64,000 bases of DNA from Rhizobiales bacterium GAS188. GTDB lineage: Bacteria > Pseudomonadota > Alphaproteobacteria > Rhizobiales > Beijerinckiaceae. The stretch lies in assembly GCA_900104855.1 (NCBI GenBank), contig FNSS01000001.1, positions 248,001 through 312,000 on the forward strand, written 5' to 3'. The notes under the pieces were generated by a model. That model had not been told where the DNA came from and did no database searches. It saw only the letters and a list, made by a program, of their open reading frames with translations. Below are positions 52,891-61,609 of this stretch, piece after piece; position 1 is the stretch's first letter, and each line of letters opens with the position of its first letter. The position numbers were made by a program, and so were the translations under genes.

Positions 52891-55797
52891 ATGCCGAACG
52901 CCATGATCACATCTCGACTGATCGTTGCGCGGCAGCGGGCCAGGGCGTTTTTCGCGCGCGCGGGTTTCGGCACGATCCGCGGGCGCATCCTCATCGCCTT
53001 CCTGACGATGAGCCTGATCACCGGCGCGCTCGGCGCTTATGCGACACTCGGCATTTCGCGCTCCGGCGTGCTGGTCGCCAAGACCTTCGATGAATCGCTG
53101 ATGTCGATCAACTATGCGCGGGCGGCCGCGGCCGACTTCGCCGCCATGCAGGCCGCCTTCGCGCGGCGCTGGACCGCCTCGGACACCGAGATGCGCACCG
53201 CGCTCGACAAGAGGATCGATGCGCTCGAGAAATCGCTGAGCGAGGACCTCGAGATCGCTGCGGCGAGATCGCAATCGGCGCGGGCCGCGCACGCGGCCGC
53301 GAGAGTGCAGCAAGCCGCGAAGTCCTGGAGCGACATGCGCCGTCATTTGCTCGACCCACGTCAGGGTCTGACCTGGGACGTGCTCGATCGCGACTCCGAA
53401 ACCGTGAACGATCAGATCGACCTGTTGATCAACTACACGGCCGGCGATGGCTTCACCTACCGCCAGAGCGCCCGGGCGGCGGTGGTATCGGACATTCAGA
53501 TCAACCTTGCCGGCACCGCCTTTGCGGTGCTGCTCTCGGCGCTGCTCGCCTGGCTGCTGGCAAGACGCATCATCGGTCCGGTGGCTGCGGCCTCCAAAGT
53601 GGCGACGCGCATCGCGCAAGGCAATCTCGATACCGTGATCCAGCCTGGCGGCGCCGATGAGCTCGGCGCGCTGCTCGGCGCCATGGAGATCATGCGCAAC
53701 AACATCGCCGCCATGATGGAGCGTGAGGTGGCGCAACGCCGCTCGGCCCAGACGCGGCTCGCCGATGCCCTCGAAAGCTCGCGCGAAGGCCTCGTGGTCG
53801 TGGATGCCGAAGGCCGGATCGCGCTCGCCAACTCCCAGGCAGCCGAATTCCTCGGCAGCTCCCCCGAGCTCTTGCGCCAAGGCACCTCGGTCAAGGGGCT
53901 CGTCGCCACCTTGGCCCATTCCGTCACTGCCGGCGCCTCGTTGCTGCAATCGGACGGCCATCTGCCGGCGACCGGCGAGGCGCGTCTCGCCGATGGTCGC
54001 TGGCTGCGGATCAGCCGCAGTGCCACGCAAGAAGGCGGATATATCGCGGTGTGGAGCGATATCAGCGTCCTGAAGGACCAGGAGGTGAAGCTCAAGGCGA
54101 CCAATCTGCGCCTCGATGCGGCACTCGACAACATGTCGCAGGGCCTGTGCCTCTATGACGCCGCCAGCCGGCTGAAAGTCGTCAATCGACGTTTCTGCGA
54201 AATCTTCCACCTGGAGCCCGAACGCGTGCAGCCCGGCATGACGCTGCGCGAGGTGCTGGAGCTGAGCATCGCGGCCGGCAACCATGTCGATGAGGACGCC
54301 TCCGAATTGTTCGAGGCCGAAACGAAGTTCATCAATCGCCGCTCGACGGGGACCTATTTCCAAGAGCTCAGCCAGGGCCGGGTCGTTGCCGTCACCCATC
54401 AACCCATGGCGGAAGGCGGCTGGGTTGCGACCTATGAGGATGTGACCGAGCGCCGCAATTCGGAGAAGCGCATCGCCTTCATGGCGCGTCACGATGCCCT
54501 CACCAACCTGCCGAACCGCGTGCTGTTCGGCGAGCGGATCGAGCAGGTGCTCTCGCAGATGGAGAGCTTGCGCGGCTTCGCGGTGCTCTGCCTCGATCTC
54601 GATCAGTTCAAGCAAGTCAACGACACACTCGGCCATTCGGTGGGCGATGCCCTGTTGCGCATGGTGGCGGAGCGGCTACTGGCCTGCGTCCGTGACGTCG
54701 ACACCGTGGCCCGCCTGGGCGGCGACGAGTTTGCCATCGTGCAATGCGGCGTGCTGCGGCAGGACGAGGCGGCTCAATTGGCGCAGCGCATCGTCGAGTC
54801 CGTATCTCGCCCCTATGATCTCGACGGGCATCGCGTCACGGTCGGCGTCAGCATCGGCATCTCGATGGCGCCTGTGGACGGCACCTTGACCGACAAGCTG
54901 CTCAAGGCAGCCGATGTCGCCCTCTACCGCGCCAAGGCCGACGGGCGGGGGATCTGGCGCTTCTTCGAACCCGATATGGATGTGCGTTTGCAGGCTCGCC
55001 GCAGGCTCGAATCCGACTTGCGCGACGCCGTCGCCAAGGAAGAGTTCGAGCTGTTCTACCAGCCGATCTACGATCTGGCGAAAAATCGCGTCGCTGGATT
55101 CGAGGCGTTGCTGCGCTGGCGTCACCCGACGCGCGGCCTTCTCTCTCCGGCCGAGTTCATGGCGGCCACCGAGGAGCTCGGCTTGATCATCCCTGTCGGG
55201 GAATGGGTGCTGCGCCAGGCCTGCGCCGAAGCGAGCGACTGGCCCCGCCATGTCAAAGTGGCCGTGAACGTCTCGGCTGAACAATTCAAGAGCGGACATC
55301 TGGTGCAGGCCGTGACCACGGCCCTGGTGGCCTCCGGCCTTTCCGCCAAGCGCCTCGAGCTCGAGATCACCGAAACCGTCCTGCTCGCCAACAGCGAGGC
55401 AACGCTCGCCACCCTGCACAAGCTGCGCAGCCTCGGCGTCAGCATCTCGATGGACGATTTCGGCACCGGCTATTCGTCGCTGAGCTATCTGCGCAGCTTC
55501 CCCTTCGACAAGATCAAGATCGACCAATCCTTCATCAAGGATCTGACCACCACAGGCGGCTCCGGCGCCATCGTGCGGGCGGTCACCAGCCTTGGCCGCA
55601 GTCTCGGCATGCGCACCACCGCCGAGGGCGTGGAGACGAGCGAGCAGCTCGCCTGGATCCGCAAGGAAGGATGCAACGAGGCGCAAGGCTATCTGTTCAG
55701 CAAGCCCGTCCCGCAATCGGGCATTCGCGCCGTGCTTGAGAAATGGGGCGGCGCCCGCGGCTGGACGACGCAATTGGGATTGGAAGAGGTCGCGTGA
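52891..55797 (+). CDS. HAMP-PAS-PAS-GGDEF-EAL cyclic di-GMP protein
   Basis: A 968-residue membrane signalling protein. A first membrane helix (about 33-55), a periplasmic helical sensor (about 56-205), a second helix (about 208-227), HAMP (about 228-280), two PAS-type domains (about 290-400 and 405-535), GGDEF (about 545-700, RLGGDEFAIV with an RxxD site, RDVD, five residues before) and EAL (about 715-955, GFEALLRW, DDFGTGYSSL). Both catalytic domains keep their signature residues, so it may make and degrade cyclic di-GMP, or one domain may be regulatory. The ATG at 52891 is used. Confidence 0.93.
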   Translation: MPNAMITSRLIVARQRARAFFARAGFGTIRGRILIAFLTMSLITGALGAYATLGISRSGVLVAKTFDESLMSINYARAAAADFAAMQAAFARRWTASDTEMRTALDKRIDALEKSLSEDLEIAAARSQSARAAHAAARVQQAAKSWSDMRRHLLDPRQGLTWDVLDRDSETVNDQIDLLINYTAGDGFTYRQSARAAVVSDIQINLAGTAFAVLLSALLAWLLARRIIGPVAAASKVATRIAQGNLDTVIQPGGADELGALLGAMEIMRNNIAAMMEREVAQRRSAQTRLADALESSREGLVVVDAEGRIALANSQAAEFLGSSPELLRQGTSVKGLVATLAHSVTAGASLLQSDGHLPATGEARLADGRWLRISRSATQEGGYIAVWSDISVLKDQEVKLKATNLRLDAALDNMSQGLCLYDAASRLKVVNRRFCEIFHLEPERVQPGMTLREVLELSIAAGNHVDEDASELFEAETKFINRRSTGTYFQELSQGRVVAVTHQPMAEGGWVATYEDVTERRNSEKRIAFMARHDALTNLPNRVLFGERIEQVLSQMESLRGFAVLCLDLDQFKQVNDTLGHSVGDALLRMVAERLLACVRDVDTVARLGGDEFAIVQCGVLRQDEAAQLAQRIVESVSRPYDLDGHRVTVGVSIGISMAPVDGTLTDKLLKAADVALYRAKADGRGIWRFFEPDMDVRLQARRRLESDLRDAVAKEEFELFYQPIYDLAKNRVAGFEALLRWRHPTRGLLSPAEFMAATEELGLIIPVGEWVLRQACAEASDWPRHVKVAVNVSAEQFKSGHLVQAVTTALVASGLSAKRLELEITETVLLANSEATLATLHKLRSLGVSISMDDFGTGYSSLSYLRSFPFDKIKIDQSFIKDLTTTGGSGAIVRAVTSLGRSLGMRTTAEGVETSEQLAWIRKEGCNEAQGYLFSKPVPQSGIRAVLEKWGGARGWTTQLGLEEVA

Positions 55798-55842
55798 GCG
55801 GAACCCGTCTCACTCGCGCACGAGCGCGCCGGCCTTTCCCTG

Positions 55843-56661
55843 TCATGAGCTCGCGCCATGCGTCGACAGCTCGGCGCAGATGCCGCGCAGCAGCGACAGG
55901 GCGGGCGAGCGCGGATCGACAAGGCCTCGATCCCCGGAGGTGATGGTGATGGCGGCCTCGGCCTCCCCCTGCCAGTTGAGCACGGGCGCGCTGATCGCAT
56001 TGAGGCCGGGGATGAAACGCCCATCGACGGCCGCATAGCCCGCCTGGCGAAGCTTGGCGCAAAGCGCCTCGACGGAACGAAGCTTGGGGGCGAGATCCGG
56101 CCAGGATAATTTCAGCTTCGCGGCGCGCGCCACTTCCTCTTCGATGCGCGCGGCCATCATCCGGCGCTCGCCGAAGGCCATGAAAATGCGTCCGGTCGCC
56201 GAATTCAAGAGCGGCAAGGTGGTGCCGAGCCCGAGCGAAGTGACGACGAAGCTCGCATGGCGGTGCCACCGGACGACCACCGGCCCCTGATTGCCCCAGA
56301 CGGCGAGGAGGACAGCGGCCCCGGTCGCGTCGACGATCTCCTCGAGGCGGTCGGCGGCGTTGTTGACGATGTCGAGACGGCCCATGGCGGCGACGCCGAG
56401 CTCGACCGCGCCCCTTCCGAGCTCATAGCGGCCGGAGCGGTGGCGCTGTCCCACCAGCCCGGCATTGATGAAGCTCGCGAGATAGCGATGCACCTTGCTG
56501 GGCGGCATGTCGCAACGCCGCGCCAGCTCCGAGAGGGTGGCGGGCTGCGGCATGCGCGCCAGCGCCTGCAGCACCTGCAACGCCATGTCCAATGATTGGA
56601 TGCCGCCGCGGGTTGCTTCGCGGCCGCCGGCCTCCTCCTCCGAGAACGGATCCGCGCTCAT
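55843..56661 (-). CDS. IclR-family transcriptional regulator
   Basis: A 272-residue regulator with an N-terminal winged helix (QPATLSELARRCDMPPSKVH, RYLASFINAGLV) and the C-terminal IclR effector domain (LLNSATGRIFMAF, VDGRFIPGLNAISAPV). It overlaps the thioesterase gene by 4 nt, so it is in that operon, and faces the monooxygenase-ligase genes across a short divergent promoter. It probably senses an aromatic acid or CoA thioester and controls both arms. Confidence 0.9.
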   Translation of the reverse strand: MSADPFSEEEAGGREATRGGIQSLDMALQVLQALARMPQPATLSELARRCDMPPSKVHRYLASFINAGLVGQRHRSGRYELGRGAVELGVAAMGRLDIVNNAADRLEEIVDATGAAVLLAVWGNQGPVVVRWHRHASFVVTSLGLGTTLPLLNSATGRIFMAFGERRMMAARIEEEVARAAKLKLSWPDLAPKLRSVEALCAKLRQAGYAAVDGRFIPGLNAISAPVLNWQGEAEAAITITSGDRGLVDPRSPALSLLRGICAELSTHGASS

Positions 56662-57059
56662 GCCAGCGCCTCGCGAAAGGCGCTGGGCACGGGCGCCGCC
56701 TTCAGCCGGCCGTCCTCGTCGAGAACGCCCCAGATGCGCACCTCATGGCCCTCGAAGACCGGCCGGCCCTCGCTCGCGCCACGATGCCGGACGCGGAAGC
56801 TGCGGGCGCTCCAGCTCTCCACCGACGTCTCGATCACCAGGCGATCGTCATAACGCGCCGGGCTCATGAACCGCGCCCCGGCATCGACGAGCGGCGTATG
56901 CGCCGCGAAGCGTGCGTGCAAAATGCGCTGGCTGAGCGAGAGCTCGTGCAGCCAGAAATTGAAGCTCGAATCCATCCAATAGAAATAGGTCGGATAGAAG
57001 ACGAGCCCCGCCTCGTCGCAATCGCCCCAGGCGATCGTCACCGTATGCATATGCGGCAT
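56658..57059 (-). CDS. 4-hydroxybenzoyl-CoA-type thioesterase
   Basis: A 133-residue hotdog-fold thioesterase with the catalytic motif WGDCDEAGLVFYPTYFYWMD, whose aspartate is the nucleophile or general base in the 4-HBT class. In the salicylate CoA route it would release gentisate from gentisyl-CoA; in an anthranilate-type route it would act on a related thioester. It is first in a two-gene unit with IclR and divergent from the monooxygenase gene. Confidence 0.9.
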   Translation of the reverse strand: MPHMHTVTIAWGDCDEAGLVFYPTYFYWMDSSFNFWLHELSLSQRILHARFAAHTPLVDAGARFMSPARYDDRLVIETSVESWSARSFRVRHRGASEGRPVFEGHEVRIWGVLDEDGRLKAAPVPSAFREALA

Positions 57060-57160
57060 CTCGTTCCTCGTTTCCTGTGCCTGTTGCGAAAACCGGTTCC
57101 TGTGATATTTACTCCAGGCGCAACAAATTGCATAATGCGAAATATCGAAGAGGCGCGCTC

Positions 57161-58303
57161 ATGCGTGTTTGTATCCTCGGCGCCGGCCCGGCCGGGCTCT
57201 ACAGCGCTTATCTGCTGAAGCGCAGCCGGCCGGAGGTCGAGATCGAGCTGTTCGAGCAGAATCCGCCGGACGCGACTTTCGGCTTCGGCGTGGTGTTCTC
57301 CGATCGGGCTCTCGAATTCCTCAATGAGGACGACCCTTTGACCCATGCGGCCATCGCTCCGCATCTCGAGACCTGGCAGGACATCACGCTGGTGCAGGGC
57401 GGCGAGCGCATCGTGATCGACGGCATCGGTTTTGCGGCGATCGGGCGGCTGAAGCTGCTGCAACTGCTGCAGGAGCGCGTCGCTTCGGTCGGGGTCAGGC
57501 CGCATTGGCGGCACAGCGTCAAGGACCTCGCGGAACTCGGCGATTGCGATCTCGTGATCGCGGCGGATGGCGTCAATTCGCTGGTGCGCCGCGCCCATGC
57601 CGAAGCCTTCGGAACCTCGATCGGCGAATTGAGCAATCGCTTCGCCTGGTTCGGCACGACGAAGCGCTTCGAGACGCTGACCCAGACCTTCCGCAGCACC
57701 GCTATCGGCTGCTTCAACGCCCATCATTACCGCTACTCGCCGCAGATGAGCACCTTCATCGTCGAGGTGGACGCTGCGACCTTCGCGCGCGCCGGCTTGG
57801 AGCGGATGGACGAAGCCGGGAGCAAGGCGCTGTGCGAGGAAGTGTTCGCCGAAGCGCTCGAGGGCGAGAAGCTGATCTCGAACAAATCGCATTGGCGACG
57901 CTTCCCGAAACTATCGAATGAGCGCTGGTCGGTCGGCAACATCGTGCTGGTCGGCGACGCGTTGCGCACCGCGCATTTCTCGATCGGGTCGGGAACGCGG
58001 CTCGCCATGGAGGATGCGATCGCATTGGTGCGGGCGCTCGATGCCCATCGCGACGACATCCGGGCGGGCCTCCTCGCTTACGAGGCGGCGCGCCGGCCGA
58101 TCGTCGACAAGCTGGTCGCCGCCGCCAATCGCAGCGCCGACTGGTACGAGGAATTCGCGAGCCGCCTCGGGCTCGCGCCCATCGATTTCGCCATGAGCTA
58201 CATCACGCGCTCCGGCCGTGTCGATCTCGAGCGCCTGCGCCAGGTCTCGCCCGGCTTCGTCGATCGCTATCGCCGCGAGCGCCCGCTCGCCGCCAACGCC
58301 TGA
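57161..58303 (+). CDS. FAD monooxygenase, salicylyl-CoA 5-hydroxylase type
   Basis: A 380-residue flavoprotein hydroxylase: VCILGAGPAGLYSAYLLKR at the start, DLVIAADGVNSLVRRAH in the middle and VGDALRTAHFSIGSGTRLAM near residue 265. TAHFSIGSGT is typical of the salicylyl-CoA 5-hydroxylase/2-aminobenzoyl-CoA monooxygenase group, which act on CoA thioesters. The length fits the stand-alone form, without the C-terminal reductase domain of the bifunctional forms. It uses NAD(P)H and O2. It is 10 bp upstream of the ligase gene. Salicylyl-CoA is the best guess; 2-aminobenzoyl-CoA is possible. Confidence 0.82.
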   Translation: MRVCILGAGPAGLYSAYLLKRSRPEVEIELFEQNPPDATFGFGVVFSDRALEFLNEDDPLTHAAIAPHLETWQDITLVQGGERIVIDGIGFAAIGRLKLLQLLQERVASVGVRPHWRHSVKDLAELGDCDLVIAADGVNSLVRRAHAEAFGTSIGELSNRFAWFGTTKRFETLTQTFRSTAIGCFNAHHYRYSPQMSTFIVEVDAATFARAGLERMDEAGSKALCEEVFAEALEGEKLISNKSHWRRFPKLSNERWSVGNIVLVGDALRTAHFSIGSGTRLAMEDAIALVRALDAHRDDIRAGLLAYEAARRPIVDKLVAAANRSADWYEEFASRLGLAPIDFAMSYITRSGRVDLERLRQVSPGFVDRYRRERPLAANA

Positions 58304-58313
58304 GGAGATGGAC

Positions 58314-59987
58314 ATGGCGCAAGGCAATCCGATCCTGCCCACGCCTGGCGGTATCGAGGATCCGGTCCACGACGACGTGCCAGGCGGGTGCGAGATCGGC
58401 TTCTCCTGCCCGGCAAGCTACAATGCCAGCGCCATCCTGTTCAACAATCTCGAGAACGGCAATGCGCAACGCCGCGCCGTGATCTCGGAAGCCGGTCCCC
58501 TCACCTATCGCGAGCTCTGCGCCTATGCGGGGAAGGCTGGCCAGGCGCTCGCTTCGCTTGGGCTCGAGCGCGGCGAGCGCATCCTGCTCTTCCTCGACGA
58601 TACGCAAGCCTATCCGGCCTTCCTGTTCGGCGCCATCCGCGCAGGATTCGTGCCTGTGCTCGTCAACACGCTGACGCCGCCGGACCTCCTCAACTATTAT
58701 CTGCAGGATGCCGGCGCCCGCGTCCTCGTGGTCGATGCCTCTCTCGCCTCGCAGATCACGGACGCCGCTGTCGCAGGCACGAAGCTGGCCACGATCATCA
58801 GCATCGGCAAGGCAGCCGCCTTGCCGGCAGGCTTCACGGTCCGCGAAGCCGAGAGCTGGCTCGCCGGTTTCCCCGACAACCTCGCCTGCGCCGATACGCA
58901 TCGCGACGACATGGCCTTCTGGATGTATTCCTCGGGCTCCACGGGGAGGCCGAAAGGCATCGTGCATCTGCAGCATGACATGGCCTATACGGCGAGAAGC
59001 TTCGGGCATCACATCCTCAGGCTCGAACCTGACGATATCTGCTTCTCGGTGCCCAAGATCTTCTTCGCCTATGGGCTCGGCAACACGCTCACCTTCCCGT
59101 TCTCGGTCGGAGCGTCGAGTCTCTTACATGCCGGACGCCCGGACCCGGCTTCCGTCTTCGAGGCCATCGCCCGCCACAGGCCAAGCGTGTTCTTCGGCTT
59201 GCCGACGCTTTACACCGCCCTCGCCAAGGCGCCGGAAGCCAAGGAGGCCGATCTGTCGAGCCTGAGGCTGTGCCTGTCGGCCGCCGAAGTGCTTTCGAAC
59301 GAGCTCGCCGCGAGCTGGAAGAGCCTGTCCGGCCTCGACATCGTCGAAGGGCTCGGCTCGACCGAGATGCTGCATATCTATCTGTCGAACACCGCGACTG
59401 AGATGCGCCCAGGCTCGGCCGGCCGCAGGGTGCCCGGCTATGAGGTCCGCCTTCTCGACGAGAATGGAGAGGAGGCCGCCGATGACCAGGAAGGCATTCT
59501 TTGGGTGCGCGGCCAGTCGAGCGCGCCGCTCTATTGGAACAGGCCGGACAACACGGCCGAGACCATGCGCGGCGACTGGATCTATACCGGCGATCGCTTT
59601 AGGCGAGACGGCGAGGGCTTCCATTATTTCCGCGGCCGCGCCGACGATCTGATCAAGGTCTCGGGCCAATGGGTCTATCCGCTCGAGGTCGAGCTTTGCA
59701 TTGCCGACCATCCCTCGGTGCGCGAGGTCGCGGTGATGGGCGTCGAGCTGCCGGACCGGCGCATGGTGTTGCGCGCCTATGTGGTGGTGCTCGATCGCGG
59801 CGCCGATCAGGCGAGGCTCGCGGCCGAGCTGCAGGCCTATGTCAAGACGACGCTGTTGCCCTACAAATATCCGCGCGAGATCGAGTTCCTGGATGAGCTT
59901 CCGAAGACCGGCACCGGCAAGATCGATCGCCAGGCGCTGCTCAGGCGCGGCTCCGATATCACGCCTGCGCAGGACGCTTCGCCTTGA
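58314..59987 (+). CDS. Benzoate-CoA ligase family protein
   Basis: A 557-residue adenylate-forming ligase; TGAGGAG precedes the ATG at 58314. Motifs: the P-loop YSSGSTGRPKGIVH (A3), the aromatic-acid pocket KIFFAYGLGNTLTFPF typical of benzoate-CoA ligases, EGLGSTEMLHIYLSN (A5), GDWIYTGDRF (A7) and the C-terminal catalytic lysine in LPKTGTGKIDRQAL (A10). It forms the CoA thioester of an aromatic acid for the upstream monooxygenase. Salicylate, anthranilate or benzoate are candidates. Confidence 0.9.
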   Translation: MAQGNPILPTPGGIEDPVHDDVPGGCEIGFSCPASYNASAILFNNLENGNAQRRAVISEAGPLTYRELCAYAGKAGQALASLGLERGERILLFLDDTQAYPAFLFGAIRAGFVPVLVNTLTPPDLLNYYLQDAGARVLVVDASLASQITDAAVAGTKLATIISIGKAAALPAGFTVREAESWLAGFPDNLACADTHRDDMAFWMYSSGSTGRPKGIVHLQHDMAYTARSFGHHILRLEPDDICFSVPKIFFAYGLGNTLTFPFSVGASSLLHAGRPDPASVFEAIARHRPSVFFGLPTLYTALAKAPEAKEADLSSLRLCLSAAEVLSNELAASWKSLSGLDIVEGLGSTEMLHIYLSNTATEMRPGSAGRRVPGYEVRLLDENGEEAADDQEGILWVRGQSSAPLYWNRPDNTAETMRGDWIYTGDRFRRDGEGFHYFRGRADDLIKVSGQWVYPLEVELCIADHPSVREVAVMGVELPDRRMVLRAYVVVLDRGADQARLAAELQAYVKTTLLPYKYPREIEFLDELPKTGTGKIDRQALLRRGSDITPAQDASP

Positions 59988-60066
59988 CGATCTGAACACG
60001 CTTATTCCGATAGTGCGCTTGGTTGCCCGGCGTGTTGAAATTGGACCGCTGCCGGCACGACGAGGA

Positions 60067-60390
60067 TCATGCAGCGTCGATCAGCCGCTTCAATGCGTCG
60101 TTGATCCTGGCGCGCCAGCCTTCACCGTCCTTCCTGAAATGCTCGACGACGGCACGGTCGAGCCGCAGCGACACAAATTCCTTGGTCGGCGCCTTCTGCG
60201 GGCCCCTCTGTCCCGGCCGGCGCTTCGGCAAGGCGTCGAAAAATGCCGGCGGCAGCACGTCGCGCGCCAGTCTCGCCTTGGCGAATTCGGATTCGGTCAG
60301 CTCCGGGCTCTCGGGGTCCGAGCGGATGCCCCGCTGGATCCTGGCCTCCTCTTCGTCGGTGATAGGCGGCAATTTTCTAGCTCTCTTCAT
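60067..60390 (-). CDS. brnA: BrnA-family antitoxin
   Basis: A 107-residue protein with a disordered basic N-terminus and a C-terminal ribbon-helix-helix (EFVSLRLDRAVVEHFRKDG followed by WRARINDALKRLI) that binds DNA. It neutralises BrnT and represses the operon. It overlaps the toxin gene by 14 nt and comes second, the usual BrnTA order. Confidence 0.9.
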   Translation of the reverse strand: MKRARKLPPITDEEEARIQRGIRSDPESPELTESEFAKARLARDVLPPAFFDALPKRRPGQRGPQKAPTKEFVSLRLDRAVVEHFRKDGEGWRARINDALKRLIDAA

Positions 60391-60646
60391 AGAGCCTCCT
60401 TTCTTTCCTGCTGGCGGCCCGAAAGCTGATCACCGAATATGCCTCGCTTCCGAGCCTGGCGAAGACCACGACGGCGACCCGGCCGTCGAACTCACCAATC
60501 GCCTTGAAGCGCTGACCACCCAGCTCGCTGACATGGCCGGCAATGATGAGCGCCTGGTCCCATTCGAAGCCGCCGAGATCGGCGAAGTCGAGGCCGTGAG
60601 TCTCGAGGTTCGCCAGCCGCTTCGGTTCGTCCCAAACGATCTTCAC
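60377..60646 (-). CDS. brnT: BrnT-family ribonuclease toxin
   Basis: An 89-residue type II toxin with the BrnT layout: KIVWDEPKRLANLETHGLDF at the start, a central GGQRFKAIGEFDGRVAVVVF and the closing VISFRAASRKERRLYE. The start is set at the GTG at 60646 because a promoter (TTGACG, 17 bp, TAAACA at 60682-60654) places transcription start right there; a TTG at 60682 falls inside the -35 box. The mRNA is thus probably leaderless. Confidence 0.88.
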   Translation of the reverse strand: MKIVWDEPKRLANLETHGLDFADLGGFEWDQALIIAGHVSELGGQRFKAIGEFDGRVAVVVFARLGSEAYSVISFRAASRKERRLYEES

Positions 60647-60653
60647 AGTTTTT

Positions 60654-60682
60654 TGTTTAACAATAAACCTGCTGTCCGTCAA
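60654..60682 (-). promoter_or_regulatory. brnTA promoter
   Basis: TTGACG at 60682-60677 and TAAACA at 60659-60654 are separated by 17 bp, the optimum. The expected start point coincides with the GTG of brnT. Confidence 0.6.
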
Positions 60683-60894
60683 TCTGTTCGTATCACAAAA
60701 AGCTAGATTCGATCTGGTACCGGGATTGTCGATTGGGCACAGAAGCTCTGGCCGGTCTCACACACGGATGTGCTGTTCTTGAACGAGAAGGACGACGAAT
60801 CGGGCGACCGCCGCGTACGGGCGCCTATGTGTGCAACAGTCGACAGCGGCCGATCGAATTGGCACAATATCCCGTTCATGAGGGCTCCTATCCG

Positions 60895-61584
60895 ATGGGC
60901 GATCAAGGCGACGGCGCGTTGCGGTCATTGACCGACGAGGATCTGAAGCGCAATGGCCGCGGCAGCGCCGTTGCGAGCCGCCTGCGCTCGGCCATCCGCG
61001 ACCGCCATATCGTGCCGGGCGAGCGGCTGACCGAGGCGAGCCTCGCCGAAAAGCTCGGCGTGAGCCGCACTCCCGTCCGGGAGGGGATCGAGAAGCTCGT
61101 GGCCGATGGCCTGCTGTCGGTCGCTCCGTCGCGCGGCGTCGTCGTGACCGAGCTCAGCCGCGAGCAGGTGGTCCAGCTCTACGCCTTGCGGGAGGTCATG
61201 GAGGGCGCCGCCGCGAGCTTTGCCGCAGCCCATGCCTCGCAAGGCGAGCTGGCGGCGCTCCGCAACCTCCTCGGCCTGATGGACAAGCCGAAGGCGCCCC
61301 CCGCCATTCTCGCCGGCTTCAACAGCGAGTTCCACCGCGCCATCTATTCGGCGGCCCATAATGAATTCCTGAGCCAGGCCGCCTGCCGCCTCGATGATTT
61401 CCTCATCCTGTTGCCCGGCACCACCTATTCGGCACCCAATCGCCCGAAACAGGCCCAGGCCGAGCACAAGGCCATGCTGCAGGCGATGGACAAGCGCGAC
61501 AGCCGTGGCGCCGAGGAGATCGCCCGCCAGCATATCAGGGAGGCCCAGGCGATCCGGCTGCGGATGCTGTTCGCAGGAGGCTGA
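60895..61584 (+). CDS. GntR-family (FadR/FCD-type) regulator
   Basis: A 229-residue regulator from the ATG at 60895. The winged helix is at about 20-85 (VASRLRSAIRDRHIVPGERL, EASLAEKLGVSRTPVREGIE) and the helical FCD domain follows (YALREVMEGAAASFAAAHA, GFNSEFHRAIYSAAHNEF). It converges with the CoA-ligase-like gene. Its effector is probably a carboxylic acid or CoA ester from one of the flanking pathways. Confidence 0.9.
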   Translation: MGDQGDGALRSLTDEDLKRNGRGSAVASRLRSAIRDRHIVPGERLTEASLAEKLGVSRTPVREGIEKLVADGLLSVAPSRGVVVTELSREQVVQLYALREVMEGAAASFAAAHASQGELAALRNLLGLMDKPKAPPAILAGFNSEFHRAIYSAAHNEFLSQAACRLDDFLILLPGTTYSAPNRPKQAQAEHKAMLQAMDKRDSRGAEEIARQHIREAQAIRLRMLFAGG

Positions 61585-61609
61585 CGGGCGGGGACTTTTC
61601 GGCGGGCGC

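Noticed and set aside
52798-54636. Minus-strand frame of 612 codons
   Set aside because: Antisense to the GGDEF-EAL gene; no recognisable domain.
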